From: Balaenoptera acutorostrata
Taxonomy: Eukaryota; Chordata; Mammalia; Artiodactyla; Balaenopteridae
NCBI RefSeq assembly: GCF_949987535.1
Contig: NC_080081.1
Coordinates: 36,682,428 to 36,746,427, forward strand
Direction: 5' to 3'
DNA: 64,000 bases
Below, piece after piece: positions 48,561-61,293 of the stretch (positions are counted from its first letter, which is position 1; each line of letters opens with the position of its first letter). Both the position numbers and the translations under genes were made by a program. The notes below the pieces were generated by a model. It saw only the letters and a list, made by a program, of their open reading frames with translations, ran no database searches and was not told the DNA's origin.

Positions 48561-50049
48561 GTATTTATTGAAATGATAGTGAACCAGTAGTATTGTAGTA
48601 GATGGGTGACAGTGTTGGGAAAATAAATTAAAAAGAAACAAAAAAATGTCTACAATCCAGAAAACCTCTCCACAAAAGTACTAGAAAAAACTTTTTTTAT
48701 TATTGAATAAGCATGAAACCAGAATGTAATACACATCACAGGCAACATGCTAAGAGATCGCAAAGATAGAGAGAAATCTCACCCTTTCATGTAGCCAAGC
48801 AGATACAACTCATTAAACATATTTTTTCCAGATAAACAATATCTACTTCTAAAGTAAGAGGACTGAACAGCACCATTTGTCACACAAGTTCATCCTTACT
48901 TTACCCAGTAGTTGGCGTGACCATCTGAGTTAGCTAATTAGCTTTATCCAGAGGGGGAAAAAAAACTTCTCAAAACTTTGTGACAGTAGGTAGTTTTGCA
49001 ACTTGGATTAACGTCCCACCAGATAGACTCCTCACCTCCCACAGGAGCTGTGCAATAGGGGTGCCGTCTTCCTTGAGGATTACATTTCAAAGAAATGGCT
49101 TCCAGGCCCTTGAGAAAGACATCTCTAAGTCATAAAGCTGACAAAAGTCCTATCTAGTTTTTAAAAGGATTTATAAACATTTCAAAGAGAGGAGAAAGTA
49201 CTCAGAATTACAAGTTTTCTAAAGTAAATGCTCTGAGAAAAAGGAGGGAAGGAAAATCTCTTCCCTTATTTCAACAGGGAGAATTAAACTTCTTAGTTTT
49301 CATTGTATTTGTCCTAATGATTGATATTAGTGTATTTTCCCTCCAGTTGTTTTTCAATCTAACTTTAGGAGACATAGTATAGTTCCCAGATATGCAACTT
49401 TACTATCGCTTAGGAGTTTGTTAGAAAAGCTAAATCTGAGACCCATCCAGAGTTGCTAAATGAGATCCTGTTTTTTAACAAAATACCTAATGTGACTTGT
49501 TAAACCTTGAGAAACACCAACTTCAGTCATTATTTCTCTGCAAACTCTATTTCCCTCTCTGGTTTTCTCAATGAGGGCACCAACTAGGGAGTTAGCAATC
49601 TTGTCTAGTTCTCATATTTAATCCATGTACTCCAGGATAAACTTTATCAGGAATACAAGTAAAGTTTTAGTTCTCATCTGCTTTCACTTTGTATAATTTT
49701 TTTAATGGGTTCAGAAACTAGATGAGGAGGAGGGTGCTACTCATTGGATTCCCTCCAAGCCCCAGCAGAACAGTTAGCTAGGTGAAATGCATATATGATA
49801 AGAAGAGAGTTACAATTACGAAAACCTACAATTTTTAAAAAGGAAGATGCAAGAGAAAGTATATGTTCATACTATGCCCACTGTTTTGTAATCTGTTTCA
49901 GTCTTACTGAGACTGGAGAGGACAGAAGTAATCCCTGGTCTCAAGTAGCCAAATTTTTGGCTTACAGTCAGTCAGTGATTCTTATTCACCTCAATTCTCT
50001 TGAGATGATAAATTCAAGTTTGCTTGGGAAGTAACCCCCAGCTAGCTTA
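48561..50049. other. Downstream flank, unassigned
   Basis: Mixed composition with short ORFs of random appearance. Some of it may be ancient repeat, but I can support no assignment. Confidence 0.4.
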
Positions 50050-50504
50050 TGTTAAAAAACAAAAGTCAACCTAGTAAATTTGAAGATTTAATTGACTTTA
50101 TTCAATGATTCATGAATTGGGCAGCACCCCATTTAGCAACTAGAGGGGAGCTCAGAAGGGGGTTGTACAAAATGGAAGGGCTTTATAGGAAGAAGGTAGG
50201 GCAAGGGAGATATTAAAAGAAGAAGGGAAATAATTATTTTTAAGCCAGGATATCTTCTTTCTGGGGGGAAGGGAACAGCTCAGGTTTTATCATGCAGATT
50301 GCCTCTTCTTTCCCTGGGAGATGATGCAAAGGCTTACCTGACAGATTACCTCATTTGTGATGACCAGAAAATTCCAAACTGGTTGATTAAAATTACATTT
50401 CTGAAGGTCAAAATGACAATTAGGTTAGGTATTAAATCTAGATTTGGTATCATGGGCTTTAGCACAAGTGATACCATTTTGGGCCTATGGTTTTCTTTTT
50501 AACA
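50050..50504 (-). mobile_element. Solo LTR-like element, minus strand (same family as 59417-59830)
   Basis: The block starts TGTT and ends AACA on the plus strand, so its minus-strand reading has TG...CA ends. It contains TTTATT (AATAAA on the minus strand) near 50098. The end TTTAGCACAAGTGATACCAT-TTTGGGCC matches the copy at 59.8 kb (TTAGCACAAGTGACTCCACT-TGGGGCC). No coding region adjoins. Confidence 0.65.
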
Positions 50505-50661
50505 CTTAGAAGGTCAAACCTCTTCCCCTGCTTACTGAGAAACTTGAATTTTCAAAATGAGTTAGATTTAGAACTGGTATATAAATGATGGAGAAAATCA
50601 AACCCACAGCATCAAATCAACACCTTTTGTATTAAACTGAGGGATACAATTTAAATGTTTG

Positions 50662-50996
50662 TGTAGTTAAAAGATAAACTGAGGCATAATAAAAATTTTA
50701 AGAGATTATTTCAGCAAAAATTGGGCCAAGCAAGCAGGGCCAAACTGGAAGCAGTTAGGAGTGCTCAGCCTATAGGAGCTAGGAGAAAGACATATAGAGG
50801 AGGTGCAGAAGCAAAGAAAGGAAATTATTTGATTGGCTATAGCTTAAAGCTCAGTTGGCTGTGATTGCTTGTTTTTAGCGGTTTTATTTTGTAGCTTTGA
50901 GGCATTTACAGGTTTAGATTTTTGTTTGCTTTCATAGGCTACCCTTGCATTAGAGCCGCCTCAGTCTAACGGCCTCTTTGTTTAATTCATTTAACA
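50662..50996 (-). mobile_element. Solo LTR-like element, minus strand
   Basis: The opening AGATAAACTGAGGCATAATA followed by AAATTTTAAGAG matches the opening of the 59417 copy (AGATAACTGAGGCATATTGA). It ends in AACA at 50993-50996. The interior differs, so I call it a related LTR rather than a copy of the same subfamily. It lies ~160 bp from the 50050 element. Confidence 0.5.
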
Positions 50997-53255
50997 GCAT
51001 TAATATGTTTTGATATATTAGAAGCTCAATCGTAACTGACTTATTCTAAAGTAGTAAGTAATATTAATTTTAGATTTAAAAAACAATGTTATGTGGAAGA
51101 GTAAGAGAAAGTTACAACGTTTGAATATTAAAAACTTTTACCATTGAATTTATAATTTTAATGTTATATTTGTTAGTGTTGACTAATGTTTTGAAAAGTT
51201 TTCTTAGGATAAGTACTACACAAGCTTAGAACACAAGCATATTATATTTATGAGTGTAGATTAAAACGTGGGAGGAAGTTTAAATAAGCTATAAGTTGGA
51301 CTGATTGTTTAAGAAAATTTAATGTCCTTAAATTCATATGAGTACATATTAATCAAGGGGCCCTTTAAAAAGGATTATTAATATTTCATAGATTTATAAC
51401 TAAAATCCCAAGACCCTGAAAGTTCCATTTAGAAACTTAAGGAAAATGTGGTTTGTTTATATAATTAGTTTTAAAAGTTGATTTTATTGTATGAAGAAAA
51501 TAACTACTAATAGTCTTCCTCCTACATAAAATGCACTCACTCAAAACCAAAAATGTTAATATTTATAAAGTACTTCCATACTTATTATTAATTCATCATT
51601 ACCTCCAATTCAAACCAACAGTTTCTTCAGAGTTGTATTCTATCCATCATAGAACGAAAAATAGAATTTTATGGTATAGATCTGACAATCCATTTTATTA
51701 AATATGCTAAATTAAATATAAATTTATAAGAAAATGCTTCATATTGCCTCAAAAATTAAACAAACTTATGGATATTAGATTACTACCAGTAAAAAATGTA
51801 AAGTTTTTATTGTATTTAGATAATATTTTAGTCATTATATCTTGATATCTGTACCTAATATAAGTGTATTTGTATTCTACCTCATTTTTTCCCCACCTTA
51901 GGACAGATCATCTCTGTTAGATATTTGAAGATAATTTTAAATAAGTCTATTTCTGCTTAGTAATAATTCAGAAAGATGAGATATAGCTGTTTGGAAATGA
52001 ATAATTGTTATATCCCTTACCTCCCATGCCCACTCATAAAAATGTTGAAATTCTTTTAAAAATAATATGTATTTGAATGCCTATGTTTTCCTGAATGTCC
52101 AAAACCTCTTCCTTTCCATCATTTCTATTGCCAGATATAAATGATGTGCAATAATTAGTTAATACAAATAACATTTAGATATTAACTGGTATCAAAGATG
52201 CTTACAGGGAATTTATTTTTATTTTAAATCTTTGAAAAGGAAAACTAGATTAAAGCTAATTTGATATCAGTTAAAAAATTAAGAGAATTCCTAAAGGAGT
52301 CTAGGAAACAGACCATGAAGTGTACACATTAGGAAGAATAGCTAAATTGCATGTCCAAGCACTGCCTTGATTGATTTTTATTCTGATCCTTTCACCAAAT
52401 TACATTTGCAAAAGTAACCATGCAGACTAAAAGCTTGACTACGGGAATTGAACTAGCAAAGTAATACCAAAGAATATAGTAAAAGAAAGGCTAAGGTGAT
52501 TTCAGAGTCAAAGAAGTATCTTATTTTTACATACAAATATGCTACATTGAGTTTTCTAAATCCTAACAAATCAACAGCCCCTACCTACTATCAGAAAGAG
52601 TAGAAACAGGAAAGTAGATTAACCAGTGAACAAAATGTTTGTTTTGATGGCTAGTCTCAATTTTCTATGTGTTTGTTGATTATCAAGTTGGTTAGCACAT
52701 ATAAAAATATTCTTTAATAATAATGTCACATTCTTAGATATACATTCTCAACTGGAATAAATCAGCTCTATGGTCATAAAGAACACTATTTTAGTGACAT
52801 TATTTTTTGGACTAATTCTATTATTCACATATTATGCTATTATTTTGAACTGAATAAAAATTCAGGAACTTGCAGAAAAATCTCAGTTCTTCAGTTGGCT
52901 TCAAATTATGTAAGCATATACAAATTACAGATCCATAATAAAATAATAAATAATTATCTATAATTTATATGACAAAGATAAATTAAATGTAATATATTCA
53001 TAATGCAATATATTCATATGTCAAATATTAACTGAAAACCTTCTATAATGCTAGGAATCAAAATTGGTGTTGGAGGCATAATTTTAAGCAACAAGTTAGT
53101 TATTTATTTCCAGAACAGTGAGAAGAACACACTTATAAGCAAATAATTCCTGTACCCTGAATAAACTTTGGGGTAGATTTAAGTGCCAGAGGTAAAAGAA
53201 GTTGATGAGATAACATCACATTGAAGCTGAATCTGGCCTATGTACCTCAACACTG
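50997..53255. other. Downstream flank, A/T-rich, no identifiable feature
   Basis: More than 2 kb of very A/T-rich sequence without recognisable genes or repeats. Confidence 0.5.
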
Positions 53256-53825
53256 AATTAATTCTCAGAGACAGAGTTTTGGATGAAGTAGAAAAGAATA
53301 GCTTTATTGCTTTGCCAGGCAAAGGGGGCCACAGCAGACTAATGCCCTCAAAACTGTGTGTCCCAACCTACAGGGGATAGTGAGGAGTTTTATAGTCATG
53401 GTTTAGATAGGGCATTATCAGCTCTTGGACAATCTTCTGATTGGTTGGTGGTGAGGTAAGTGGGAGTCAGCATCATCAACCTTCTTGTTTCAAGCAGTCT
53501 GGGGTCTATGTGCTTGTGGGCAGTACACGGTTAACTTCTCCCACCTGGTGGGATTTCAGTATCTGCCAAACAGCTCAAAGATACTGTTATATATATCCCT
53601 TGAGGGGGAACCAGGACCCTGCCCCAAGGCTGCATTATTGCTTCTTTTGACTATTCCTCCCTTGTCTCCACATCCCCTCCCTTCCCTAATCAACAACTGT
53701 TTGAATCTGCTCGTTGGAACTCAGGGAAGGTCATGGAGGCTGAATGAAACCTATTTCTTGTAATCAAGAAATGGGGGACACAGAAAGGCTTTTGTGCCCA
53801 GGAGCCCCATAGAGTCCTGCTTGAT
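53256..53825 (-). mobile_element. Solo LTR-like element, minus strand (pair with 55786-56190)
   Basis: It shares several long blocks, in order, with 55786-56190: TCTCAGAGACAGAGTTTTG, TTTGCCAGGCAAAGGGG, GTGTCCCAACCT, TTGGAACTCAGGGAAGG and GTGCCCAGGAGCCCCA. TTTATT near 53300 gives an AATAAA signal on the minus strand. An ORF reading across it is a shadow. Confidence 0.65.
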
Positions 53826-53948
53826 ATCAAAATTGTTTGGGGAGAAGAAGGATTTAACAAAGAAACTCTTATTTCTAAGGATAGAAAAATCTGGAGAAGG
53901 GGGTCTTGATCTTGGGTGGCCTAGGCCTGCAGCAGCTTGAAGCAGGAT

Positions 53949-54022
53949 TTCGGTTCCCTGGCCAGAGACTGAAGTCAGGCCATGGAAGTGACAGCGCTGA
54001 ATCCTAGCCACTACACCAGGGG
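53949..54022 (-). pseudogene. tRNA-Glu-like pseudogene, minus strand
   Basis: The minus strand reads CCTGGTGTAGTGGCTAGGAT (A-box arm), then TCAGCGCTGTCACTTC (anticodon arm) and CTTCAGTCTCTGGCCAGGGA (T arm and acceptor). This follows the order of a tRNA-Glu gene. Deviations include a short D arm, GTC where CTC or TTC is expected at the anticodon position, and a weakened T-loop, so it is a relic. It lies just 3' of the LTR-like element at 54045-54440 (on the minus strand). Confidence 0.6.
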
Positions 54023-54044
54023 CCAGTGACAAGGCCCTGGACTG

Positions 54045-54440
54045 TCAGCTTTGTAGAAAGGAATTTTCACAAAGAGATGGAAAGTAGTGAAACAAGTAAA
54101 GTGTTTATTTGGAGGAAAAAGGATACGTGTAGATAGACACATGGGAAGGCTCAGAGAAAGAGTTGAGCTCTCATGGTAGTTTGAATCACTTATATGGGGC
54201 ATTTCTTGTGGGTTTCCTCTGGCCAATCAGCTTGCTTTGCCTGGCTCTGAGTCTGTATTTGGTTTATCTTAGCCAAGATGGATTCTAGTGAAGAGGCCTA
54301 TGGGTAGGTTGACATCACCTACTATGGGGTGGCGCCCCCTCCCTTTTTGGCCCCCGAAGAGCCTTTCTTCACAGGTGTAGTCAGGAAGGTCTCCTTGACA
54401 TGGAGAATGAGAAGTATGTGGTCTCTATCTTTTATCTGGG
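54045..54440 (-). mobile_element. LTR-like element with promoter elements, minus strand
   Basis: Minus-strand reading shows an ordered promoter/polyA layout: a CCAAT box (ATTGG at 54221-54227 on the plus strand), a TATAAG-type box near 54190-54196, and AATAAA near 54105. This is the U3-R-U5 arrangement of a gammaretrovirus-like LTR. No internal retroviral coding sequence is seen. Confidence 0.6.
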
Positions 54441-55044
54441 CAGGGCTTAGCTTCTGACTCCTGCTATTATCTTCATCTTGGAATATCTGTCCGCAGGGGA
54501 CAAACTTCAGCTGCTCAGCCCCATCTATCTCCTACCTCAGTCTGAAGTAGACTTGAAGATGTACAAAAAATTATGTCCTTCTTTCTCTAACCACCTTTTA
54601 CTCGTCTCCCACATAACTATCACTGCTAAATCTTGGCAGGAGGAAGGTATTTTTGCTAGGTCCTTTCTTTATAGGCTCAGAAATAATTCTCAGTGGTTTA
54701 CTGATGAATCCTTAGGTAATGCAGACCAATTAATATTTGCGAATTCTTATGTTAAAAGTGCAAAGTAGCTCTGATTTGGAAAATTGTAGGGTGCCTTTCT
54801 CTCTTCTGTGAGGCCGCCAGAAAAAGAAACATTATATGCATTTAGTAATCTACTTTTCTTCAACTATAAACTATGGATAAGGATCTAAGTGACAGGAAGT
54901 ACTGAATGAACTTTCATTTTACTAGTTTACTTCAGGTATATATTTTTTATCTGACATTTATAGCAAGTTTGATAATATGTATTACTGATTCACAATGGGT
55001 TGGTCACCCCTCAGTGGGTCCTTTGACCAGAGTCGCAAATGCCA

Positions 55045-55250
55045 ATCAAAGGAAACCAGGTTCAGTAGAGCAGAGCAGAAACTTTATTCATTAATCAAGG
55101 AATGGAGATGGGAGAGCTAAGAAATAAATTAAGGCAAGAATCCTTTAGCCCTCAGGGGCTGGTTTAGGTGACAAAATATAAAACAGTTCTTTATACATTC
55201 AGGAAGTATTCTTAGGTGTTAAGAGGTTATAATTTTGGTTCAGATCACAC
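55045..55250 (-). mobile_element. LTR-like fragment, minus strand
   Basis: CCAATCAAAGGAAACCAGGT-type text followed by AACTTTATTCATTAATCAAG suggests the polyadenylation-signal region of an LTR on the minus strand. Short and unassigned. Confidence 0.35.
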
Positions 55251-55284
55251 ATTCTTGTATCTGGGTTATATACATTTTTCCAGA

Positions 55285-55432
55285 TAGGTGACTAAGGCAA
55301 ATTACTTAACTTCTTTATTTCTGAGTTTCCTCACTCTAAGTTTAGTGGGAGGATTAAATGTGAAAAGTATTTAAGCCACTTAGAACAGTGCCTATCCTTG
55401 AGAAAATCCTTGATAAGTGTTAATAAAGTAAA
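55285..55432 (+). mobile_element. MIR SINE fragment
   Basis: GGCAAATTACTTAACTTCTT, TTCTGAGTTTCCTCACTC, GGATTAAATGTGAAAAGTAT and TTAGAACAGTGCCTATCC follow the MIR core and 3' half in order. Confidence 0.82.
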
Positions 55433-55785
55433 CAAAGCAGTATTCTTGAACTATGATAACAGCTATGCATGGCGATTTTTCATAGAGAAATGCAAAAAGT
55501 GTCACAGTTTAAGAAATTGTTTACTACTAAGCCATCATTTTTAGAGAAGCAATTGTACAAATACTTTTTTCATGAAGTTTATTTTTCTGAGAAACATATG
55601 CCTATTAACAGAACCAAGGTTAGTATTAGCACTAGGGCTGATACAGAAAAAAATATATATATATAAACCAATCAAATACCTAGATCATCAAGTAATTTCA
55701 TAAGTTATGAAAGCAATTTTGTTTGTAACAGAGTCAGGGAAAATTTAATGATGGCAAAAGCTCAGCTTCTCTGTACACTGGTGCT

Positions 55786-56190
55786 GATTCGAATCTCAGA
55801 GACAGAGTTTTGTGTGAAGTAGAAAAGGATAGTTTTATCGCTTTGACAGGCAAAGGGGACACAGCAGGCTCCTGACCTTGAAAACTATGTGTCCCAACCT
55901 GGGAGAATTTGATGATGAGTTTTATAGCATTAGTCCAAGGGTGGGGTTGCTGACAAGATTAGGGTGTGTGCAGGGTCTCAGGTGGTTGGTCTCCTAATCT
56001 TGATGAGCTTCTCTGGTCCCTTTAATCTTGCCTTAGGTGGTTTCTTGGCTGCTCTTCCATAATTAACAACTGTTCAGATCTGTCCTTTGGAACTCAGGGA
56101 AGGTAATGGAGTCTGGAGTCTTGCCTACAAGAAAAAGGGGACAAAAAACCTCTGTGCCCAGGAGCCCCACAGGGCTCCACTCGGTTCCAT
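55786..56190 (-). mobile_element. Solo LTR-like element, minus strand (pair with 53256-53825)
   Basis: Shares the ordered blocks listed for 53256-53825 and ends with GTGCCCAGGAGCCCCACAGG. The copy is shorter and diverged in the middle. It lies ~2 kb from its relative, with other elements between, so a simple provirus is not supported. Confidence 0.65.
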
Positions 56191-58224
56191 TAATAATTGA
56201 CAGTTGAAAAAAAGAAAAAAAATTCCTAACACAAAAGAGTAAAAGTAAATTGGCAACAATTAAAATAGTTATAAATATATAAAAATTATCTCTTCTTGTC
56301 ATACTCAAACACTACCTGATGTCTGACCATTTACCAAATTCTATTCACTTTATTAATAAACAAGTTTTGTAAAGTACAAAATTCACTGAACAGTTACAAA
56401 GATGACTTTATTCAGGCTATTGTAATAGGGGAAACTTTCATTAAAAATGTTGTAAGACTAGGGAGGAAAAGTAGGGTCTATAGAGTCAGGCAAACAAGGG
56501 AGTCATGAAGGATGAGCGAGAGTCTTATTTGAAGGATGGAGGTGCTTAGTTCCTGGAATATGACAGGGAAGGATGATAGAGGCAAGGATGATACAATTCT
56601 CAGAACACAAGAGGGGAGGGAAGTGTTTCTCAAACTGCTTTCCAGGAAGATCAGACTCAGATAAACTCAACATCATTAGTCCTGAGTTTGCTCAAGATTA
56701 ATATCATTCAATGCTGAGCAATCCAAAACCTTCTGAGTAGAGTGAATCAGAGTGAATCAGGATCTAAGAAATTGTTTTATGAAGATGCTTGTTGACCTAG
56801 CTCCAGTAAAACCAGTTGAACCCTCTGTTCATAGTTGGTGGTATAGGTCAGTTATTTTAGGGTCCTCTGTGTCAGACATCTTAAAAGAGTAATGCCTAAA
56901 AAGAATGTGTGTGTGTGTGCGCATGTGTGTATGTGTGTAGTTAAACTCATATTGAACACTAAGCAATTAAACTCCAAGCATCACCAATCCTGTGGATTCT
57001 AAGAGGTTGTTATAGGAAAATCTTAAACTGGAGGAGTCAGAACAATTGTAGATATTCTGTGAATTTCTTCATTGGCACTTCAAACGTGATTGTTGACCAC
57101 AGAGATGTCAGAGAGGTTTCAGGAAACAAATCTACAGCAGTTGTTTCTGACCCCCTCTGGAGGCCAGGATCAACTGGTTGTTTAGCACAGTCTTTCAAGT
57201 TTCTTGAAGCTCTAGAGCTAGAATGTTGATGCTCTTGGTGATATTGCACAGTCATTGTTACCTCTTGTACAAGGGCATGCATATAGGACCCAAACATTTT
57301 GTCAGTCTTCCTTAGTCACCCAACAGAGACTTATCCTGGGATAAATTTGGCCTAGGCAAGACCTGCTGTAAATGGTGAATCTTACGAGGATTTTATCAGG
57401 TTGTCAGGGTTTAGCTCACAGGATTTCATATATTTTTATAGGGATGTGAAAACAGGTTTTAGTTCTTAGTGACACTGAGTCAAGTGCGAAGGAGAAAACT
57501 GCAAACAGTAATTTGGATGGTTTTAGACAGATATTGAAGGAAACTTAGAAGAACTAAAAGTTTGAGCAAGTTAACAAGATCCACTCAAATTTTCAAATAG
57601 ATACTCAAACTGGGTTTTCATAGGGTGAAATTAAATCTTCTTTGTAAATCCATTAGTTATCTGAAATTTACAAAGTGGTGCAAAATAGCTTAAGGCAGTG
57701 AACTGACAGAGTCTGACAACCTGGAAGGATTGTTTTCCATTGAAACATAAAAATTTCCTCTACTATCTCCCCTCTATCTTTTGATAAAAAGTAATTTTAA
57801 AGAAAGGTTATTCTTGATTATAAAATAAGGCTGATGTCATTAGGTTTGGCCTGATTACTTTCATAGGTATCGTAACTATGATAATTTACCATATGGCCTT
57901 TTGCTCTGCTGGAATCTCACATAGGAGATTCTCAGTTTGGATTTATAAAACCCTTGTGAGGATAGAAAGTCAAAGTCAGACCAAAAACTTGACATCAGAT
58001 TTGTTGTAGTACCTATTAATTTGGTTGAATTCCTCTCTTTTCAAGGCCTCCAAAATATCTTCATGTTCCTGGGCCTATTTTCTTAATAGCAAGTAAGAGT
58101 AGGAACCCTGTAACACAAATACCAAACCAGTTTTTCCAAGAGAACTTTGTAAGCATTGGATCCATAAAGTCAGTTTTAGTTTCTTAAAAGTATCTGGTCA
58201 TATCTGAATCAGTGAGCATTTTAC
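56191..58224. other. Downstream flank, possible remnant of retroviral or other old repeat
   Basis: Mixed composition, including a TG/CG-rich simple repeat at about 56906-56938. No intact ORF. It lies between LTR-like elements, so it may include old internal sequence, but nothing is recognisable. Confidence 0.35.
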
Positions 58225-58700
58225 TCAAATATGATGAAACCAAGCAATGGGCTTGAGTGCCTGAAGCACAGAAAGCCAAACTCTGACCACAAGTGTTTGC
58301 AGCAAAGTAGGGTTTATTGCAGGGTACCAAGCAAGGGAGTGGGATACAAGCCTCAGGTCCACTCCAACTTGGTCTTTGAATTAGGGGGGTTTTACAAGTC
58401 TCTGGTCTGGTGGTCCATGACCCAGGGGGTCTGTTGGCTCATCTTACTCTGGAGAAACAACCTGAGTCTGTACATTAACAATGTTGTCAACAACAGCAAT
58501 TTTAGTACATTAATGATGTTATAGACAACAGCAATCTTAGTCATCTGACTCATTGATTATTGTTCAGTTGGCACAGGATTGAGGCCCAAGGGGACAAGAA
58601 AGAGAATAAAGCTTTGAATGGAAAGGTTGATCATAAACTCGGCAAGGGGTAGTCAGTTTTATGGGGACTCGGTTTTGATGACATTCCAGGCAAGGCCTTG
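58225..58700 (-). mobile_element. LTR-like element, minus strand
   Basis: GTTTATTGCAGGGTACCAAG (AATAAA on the minus strand) and G/C-richer flanks give an LTR-like profile. A near-repeat of ACATTAATGATGTT with ACATTAACAATGTT lies at 58470-58530. Family unidentified. Confidence 0.45.
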
Positions 58701-58764
58701 GTTACATACCAGTGTTTCTAATATCCTGATAAAATGGAGAACAGATTCTTATTGTACCTGTCAT

Positions 58765-59010
58765 AAATGAAGACCATCCATACAAGAGTGAGAAAAGGTT
58801 ATTTATTTAGAGTTTGCTAAAACAATGGAGTCAACCACCATCACCTGAGTTTGGAAGAACTCAAATATAAGCAGGGGAGTGGGAAATCTTTATAGTTAAA
58901 AAAAAAGGGTTGAGGTATGCTGTGATTAGAGTTTGTGGGTGTGGGGTAAGATGGAAGTGGGCTAACTAGAAGTGAGACATCTCATGTTTGCAGAGCATAT
59001 TTTGCTTCCT
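58765..59010 (-). mobile_element. LTR-like fragment, minus strand
   Basis: GGTTATTTATTTAGAGTTTG gives a minus-strand AATAAA-type signal and the block is compositionally similar to neighbouring LTRs. Weakly supported. Confidence 0.35.
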
Positions 59011-59416
59011 TCCTCAAGTTAGTCCTGAATTGTAAGAGGCAGGAGTAAAAATAATAAAATATGACAAGGCCAGTTCTCTTATACATTTCTATGCTGCTTG
59101 TATACTTAGCTATGTTCTCGTGGTTTTCTAGTTAAAACTACTAATCAAAGAATAAGTAAAAGATTTAAATTGGAATCCTGGGAGCTACCCTATGTCAACT
59201 TGATGATGCATAATACTTAGGAGATTTTTTGGGTAGATAATGATAGCCAAATAAAAATTTGAGTTAGGTGAGTATTGATTAATCAGCCATAATTTTGCAC
59301 TATTCTGTTAAAAAAGAAGGAAATTTCAAAATGAATTCTTCCATACCCTACACATTTCTTAAGGAAACATTGACATCTACACAGATGCAAAACAATTTAC
59401 CCAACAATTTATACAG

Positions 59417-59830
59417 TGTTAAAAGATAACTGAGGCATATTGAAATTTTTAAGAGTTTATTTGAGCAAAAATCAATTGAATTGGGCAGTTTCCAAACTAG
59501 CAGATATAAAGGAGCGCCAAGGAGCTGTACCAAATGAAAGACTTTTACAGGCAGAAGGGAGTGGGAAGAGAAAGTTATACTAGGCAAGACAGTGCGTAGT
59601 TTATTGTAACATAAGTTTCTTTTAGGGGATGGTATGGGTCTGTCAGACAGATTATCTAACTAGAGCTGATCAGGTGATTTCCGATTGACTGGTTTAAGAG
59701 TGCATTCCTGGGAGAACGAGGAATGCATTGTAATTAAACTTAAACTGTAATTAAGTTAAGCCTTGTTTCGATGATGGGGGCTTAGCACAAGTGACTCCAC
59801 TTGGGGCCTGTTGTCTTGTTTTTTTTAACA
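59417..59830 (-). mobile_element. Solo LTR-like element, minus strand (same family as 50050-50504)
   Basis: Begins TGTT and ends AACA on the plus strand. Contains GTTTATTTGAGC (AATAAA on the minus strand) near 59457 and the terminal TTAGCACAAGTGACTCCACT block shared with the 50.05 kb copy. Confidence 0.65.
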
Positions 59831-60509
59831 GTAGGCTCAATGAAGTCCAGTGATCTGATCTGCCCTTTCAGTGGGTGTAACCACCCCCTTGAATGAAAAC
59901 TGGAACAGAAGAAGACAAGCTTCTGGAGGCAGAAATGCAGTGCATTTATAGTCAGTATTGGAAAACCAGAACTATTTCTCTAGCAATGGATAAACACAGG
60001 ATCATAAAAATCAAACCACATTTAGTATCTTTACTGTACAGTCTCTAGGTCTTGGTAGATCCTTTGCTGTTTCTTTTGCAAGTATAGGCATTGTTTCTAA
60101 AATATTTTGGCTAATCCACTGTGGTTTTGCAAATTGGCCCCCTTACACACAGAGCAGAGACAGACCAAAGAAAGAGGCAGGCCACTCCAGATTGGTAAGT
60201 GGCAATTTCAATAAGTGAGGAAACTTAATTATGAGGCTTGTCTTGGGCAGAAACAAGTTGAGTAGACCTCCATACCCACCAACCAAATCTTAAAACTTTA
60301 AATAGAGGACTTAACTGGGTTTGGTCAAGTATTTAGTCCAGATGGCCTCAACATCTTACACTCTCAAGATTATGCCCTTGGAACAGCTCCCACTGTGGGA
60401 AAGGTAGGCAGAGTATACATTCCAGAGACAGGGGAGGAGGGGAGGAGCCTCCAATTGCCTGGGTCCAGCTCAAGGGGCAACAGGAGGTGATGTCCTGTCC
60501 TCTAGATCT
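59831..60509. other. Downstream flank, unassigned
   Basis: Mixed composition with no gene. 60120-60290 could be further LTR-like debris, but I cannot support it. Confidence 0.35.
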
Positions 60510-60721
60510 GTGGTCCCCAACCATTTTGTCACCAGGGACCGGTTTCATGGAAGACAATTTTTCCACAGACTGGGGAGGGTGGATGGTTCAGGCAGTAATG
60601 TAAGCAATGGGGAGCGATGGCGAGTGGCAGATGAAGCTTTGCTTGCTCACTGGCCACTCACCTGCTGTGAAGCCCGGTTCCTAACAGTAGCGGTCCACGG
60701 CCTGGGGGTTTGGGACCCCCC
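60510..60721. mobile_element. DNA transposon, non-autonomous, with terminal inverted repeats
   Basis: The block opens GTGGTCCCCAACC and closes GGTTTGGGACCCCC, inverted copies of one another over about a dozen bases. Interior text such as ACCAGGGACCGGTTTCATGG and GATGAAGCTTTGCTTGCTCA is typical of a common ancient mammalian DNA transposon, probably hAT-type. No transposase is present. The family name is not given because I cannot verify it. Confidence 0.7.
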
Positions 60722-61290
60722 CTTCCCCCCCTCCCCAGATTACTTCCTCCAACATCCACAAAATTTAAACACGTTGAATTTGACCAGTGAAAGCCCATTT
60801 CCAACATTCACTTGTTAATTACTGCTAATTAACAAACGAATGAAATTCTTTCCTTTGTGGTGTTCCTTCCATTATTCAACTCACAATAAGATTTCTTCTA
60901 TTCAAATCTTCTTTTTAATACAATAGAGGTAAAAGAGAAGAAACAGTCAAGATGGTTGTCCAAAATTATTAAGGCATTAAACATGATCTTATATTTTAAA
61001 CTCCAACAGCAGTCATGGAAATAGCTATAATATTTACAGGCTGGATACAGTAGTATTCTCCAAATTTTCTCTTTTTTTTAATACCATAGATTTTCCAAGT
61101 TCTTTTCTTACTTCCAATTTTGTCATCCTGATGTTTCTGAAAGGTCATCTTTAAAAGGAGTAGCAAGCTTGCTATCCTTGTTACAACTGCGATGCTGGCA
61201 TTTAAGGAGGTGCATTAACATTTTCAGTTTGTTAAAATATAAATTAGTGGTATAATGTTTATTTGGAACTCTGGTAATCCTTTCAAATCC

Positions 61291-61293
<3 letters not shown>
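60722..61293. other. Downstream flank, no identifiable feature
   Basis: A C-rich stretch at 60721-60737 follows the DNA transposon. The rest is A/T-rich and unassigned. Confidence 0.45.

Noticed and set aside
53949..54022. Functional tRNA-Glu gene
   Set aside because: The D arm is shortened, the anticodon position reads GTC and the T-loop is altered, so it is called a pseudogene.
53256..56190. Provirus flanked by the two related LTR-like elements at 53.26 and 55.79 kb
   Set aside because: The 2 kb between them contains a different LTR-like element, a tRNA-like relic and a MIR, and no retroviral coding sequence was seen. Separate solo LTRs are simpler.
60510..60818. 102-aa open frame in a G/C-richer segment
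   Set aside because: It coincides with a TIR-bearing DNA transposon and shows no recognisable domain.
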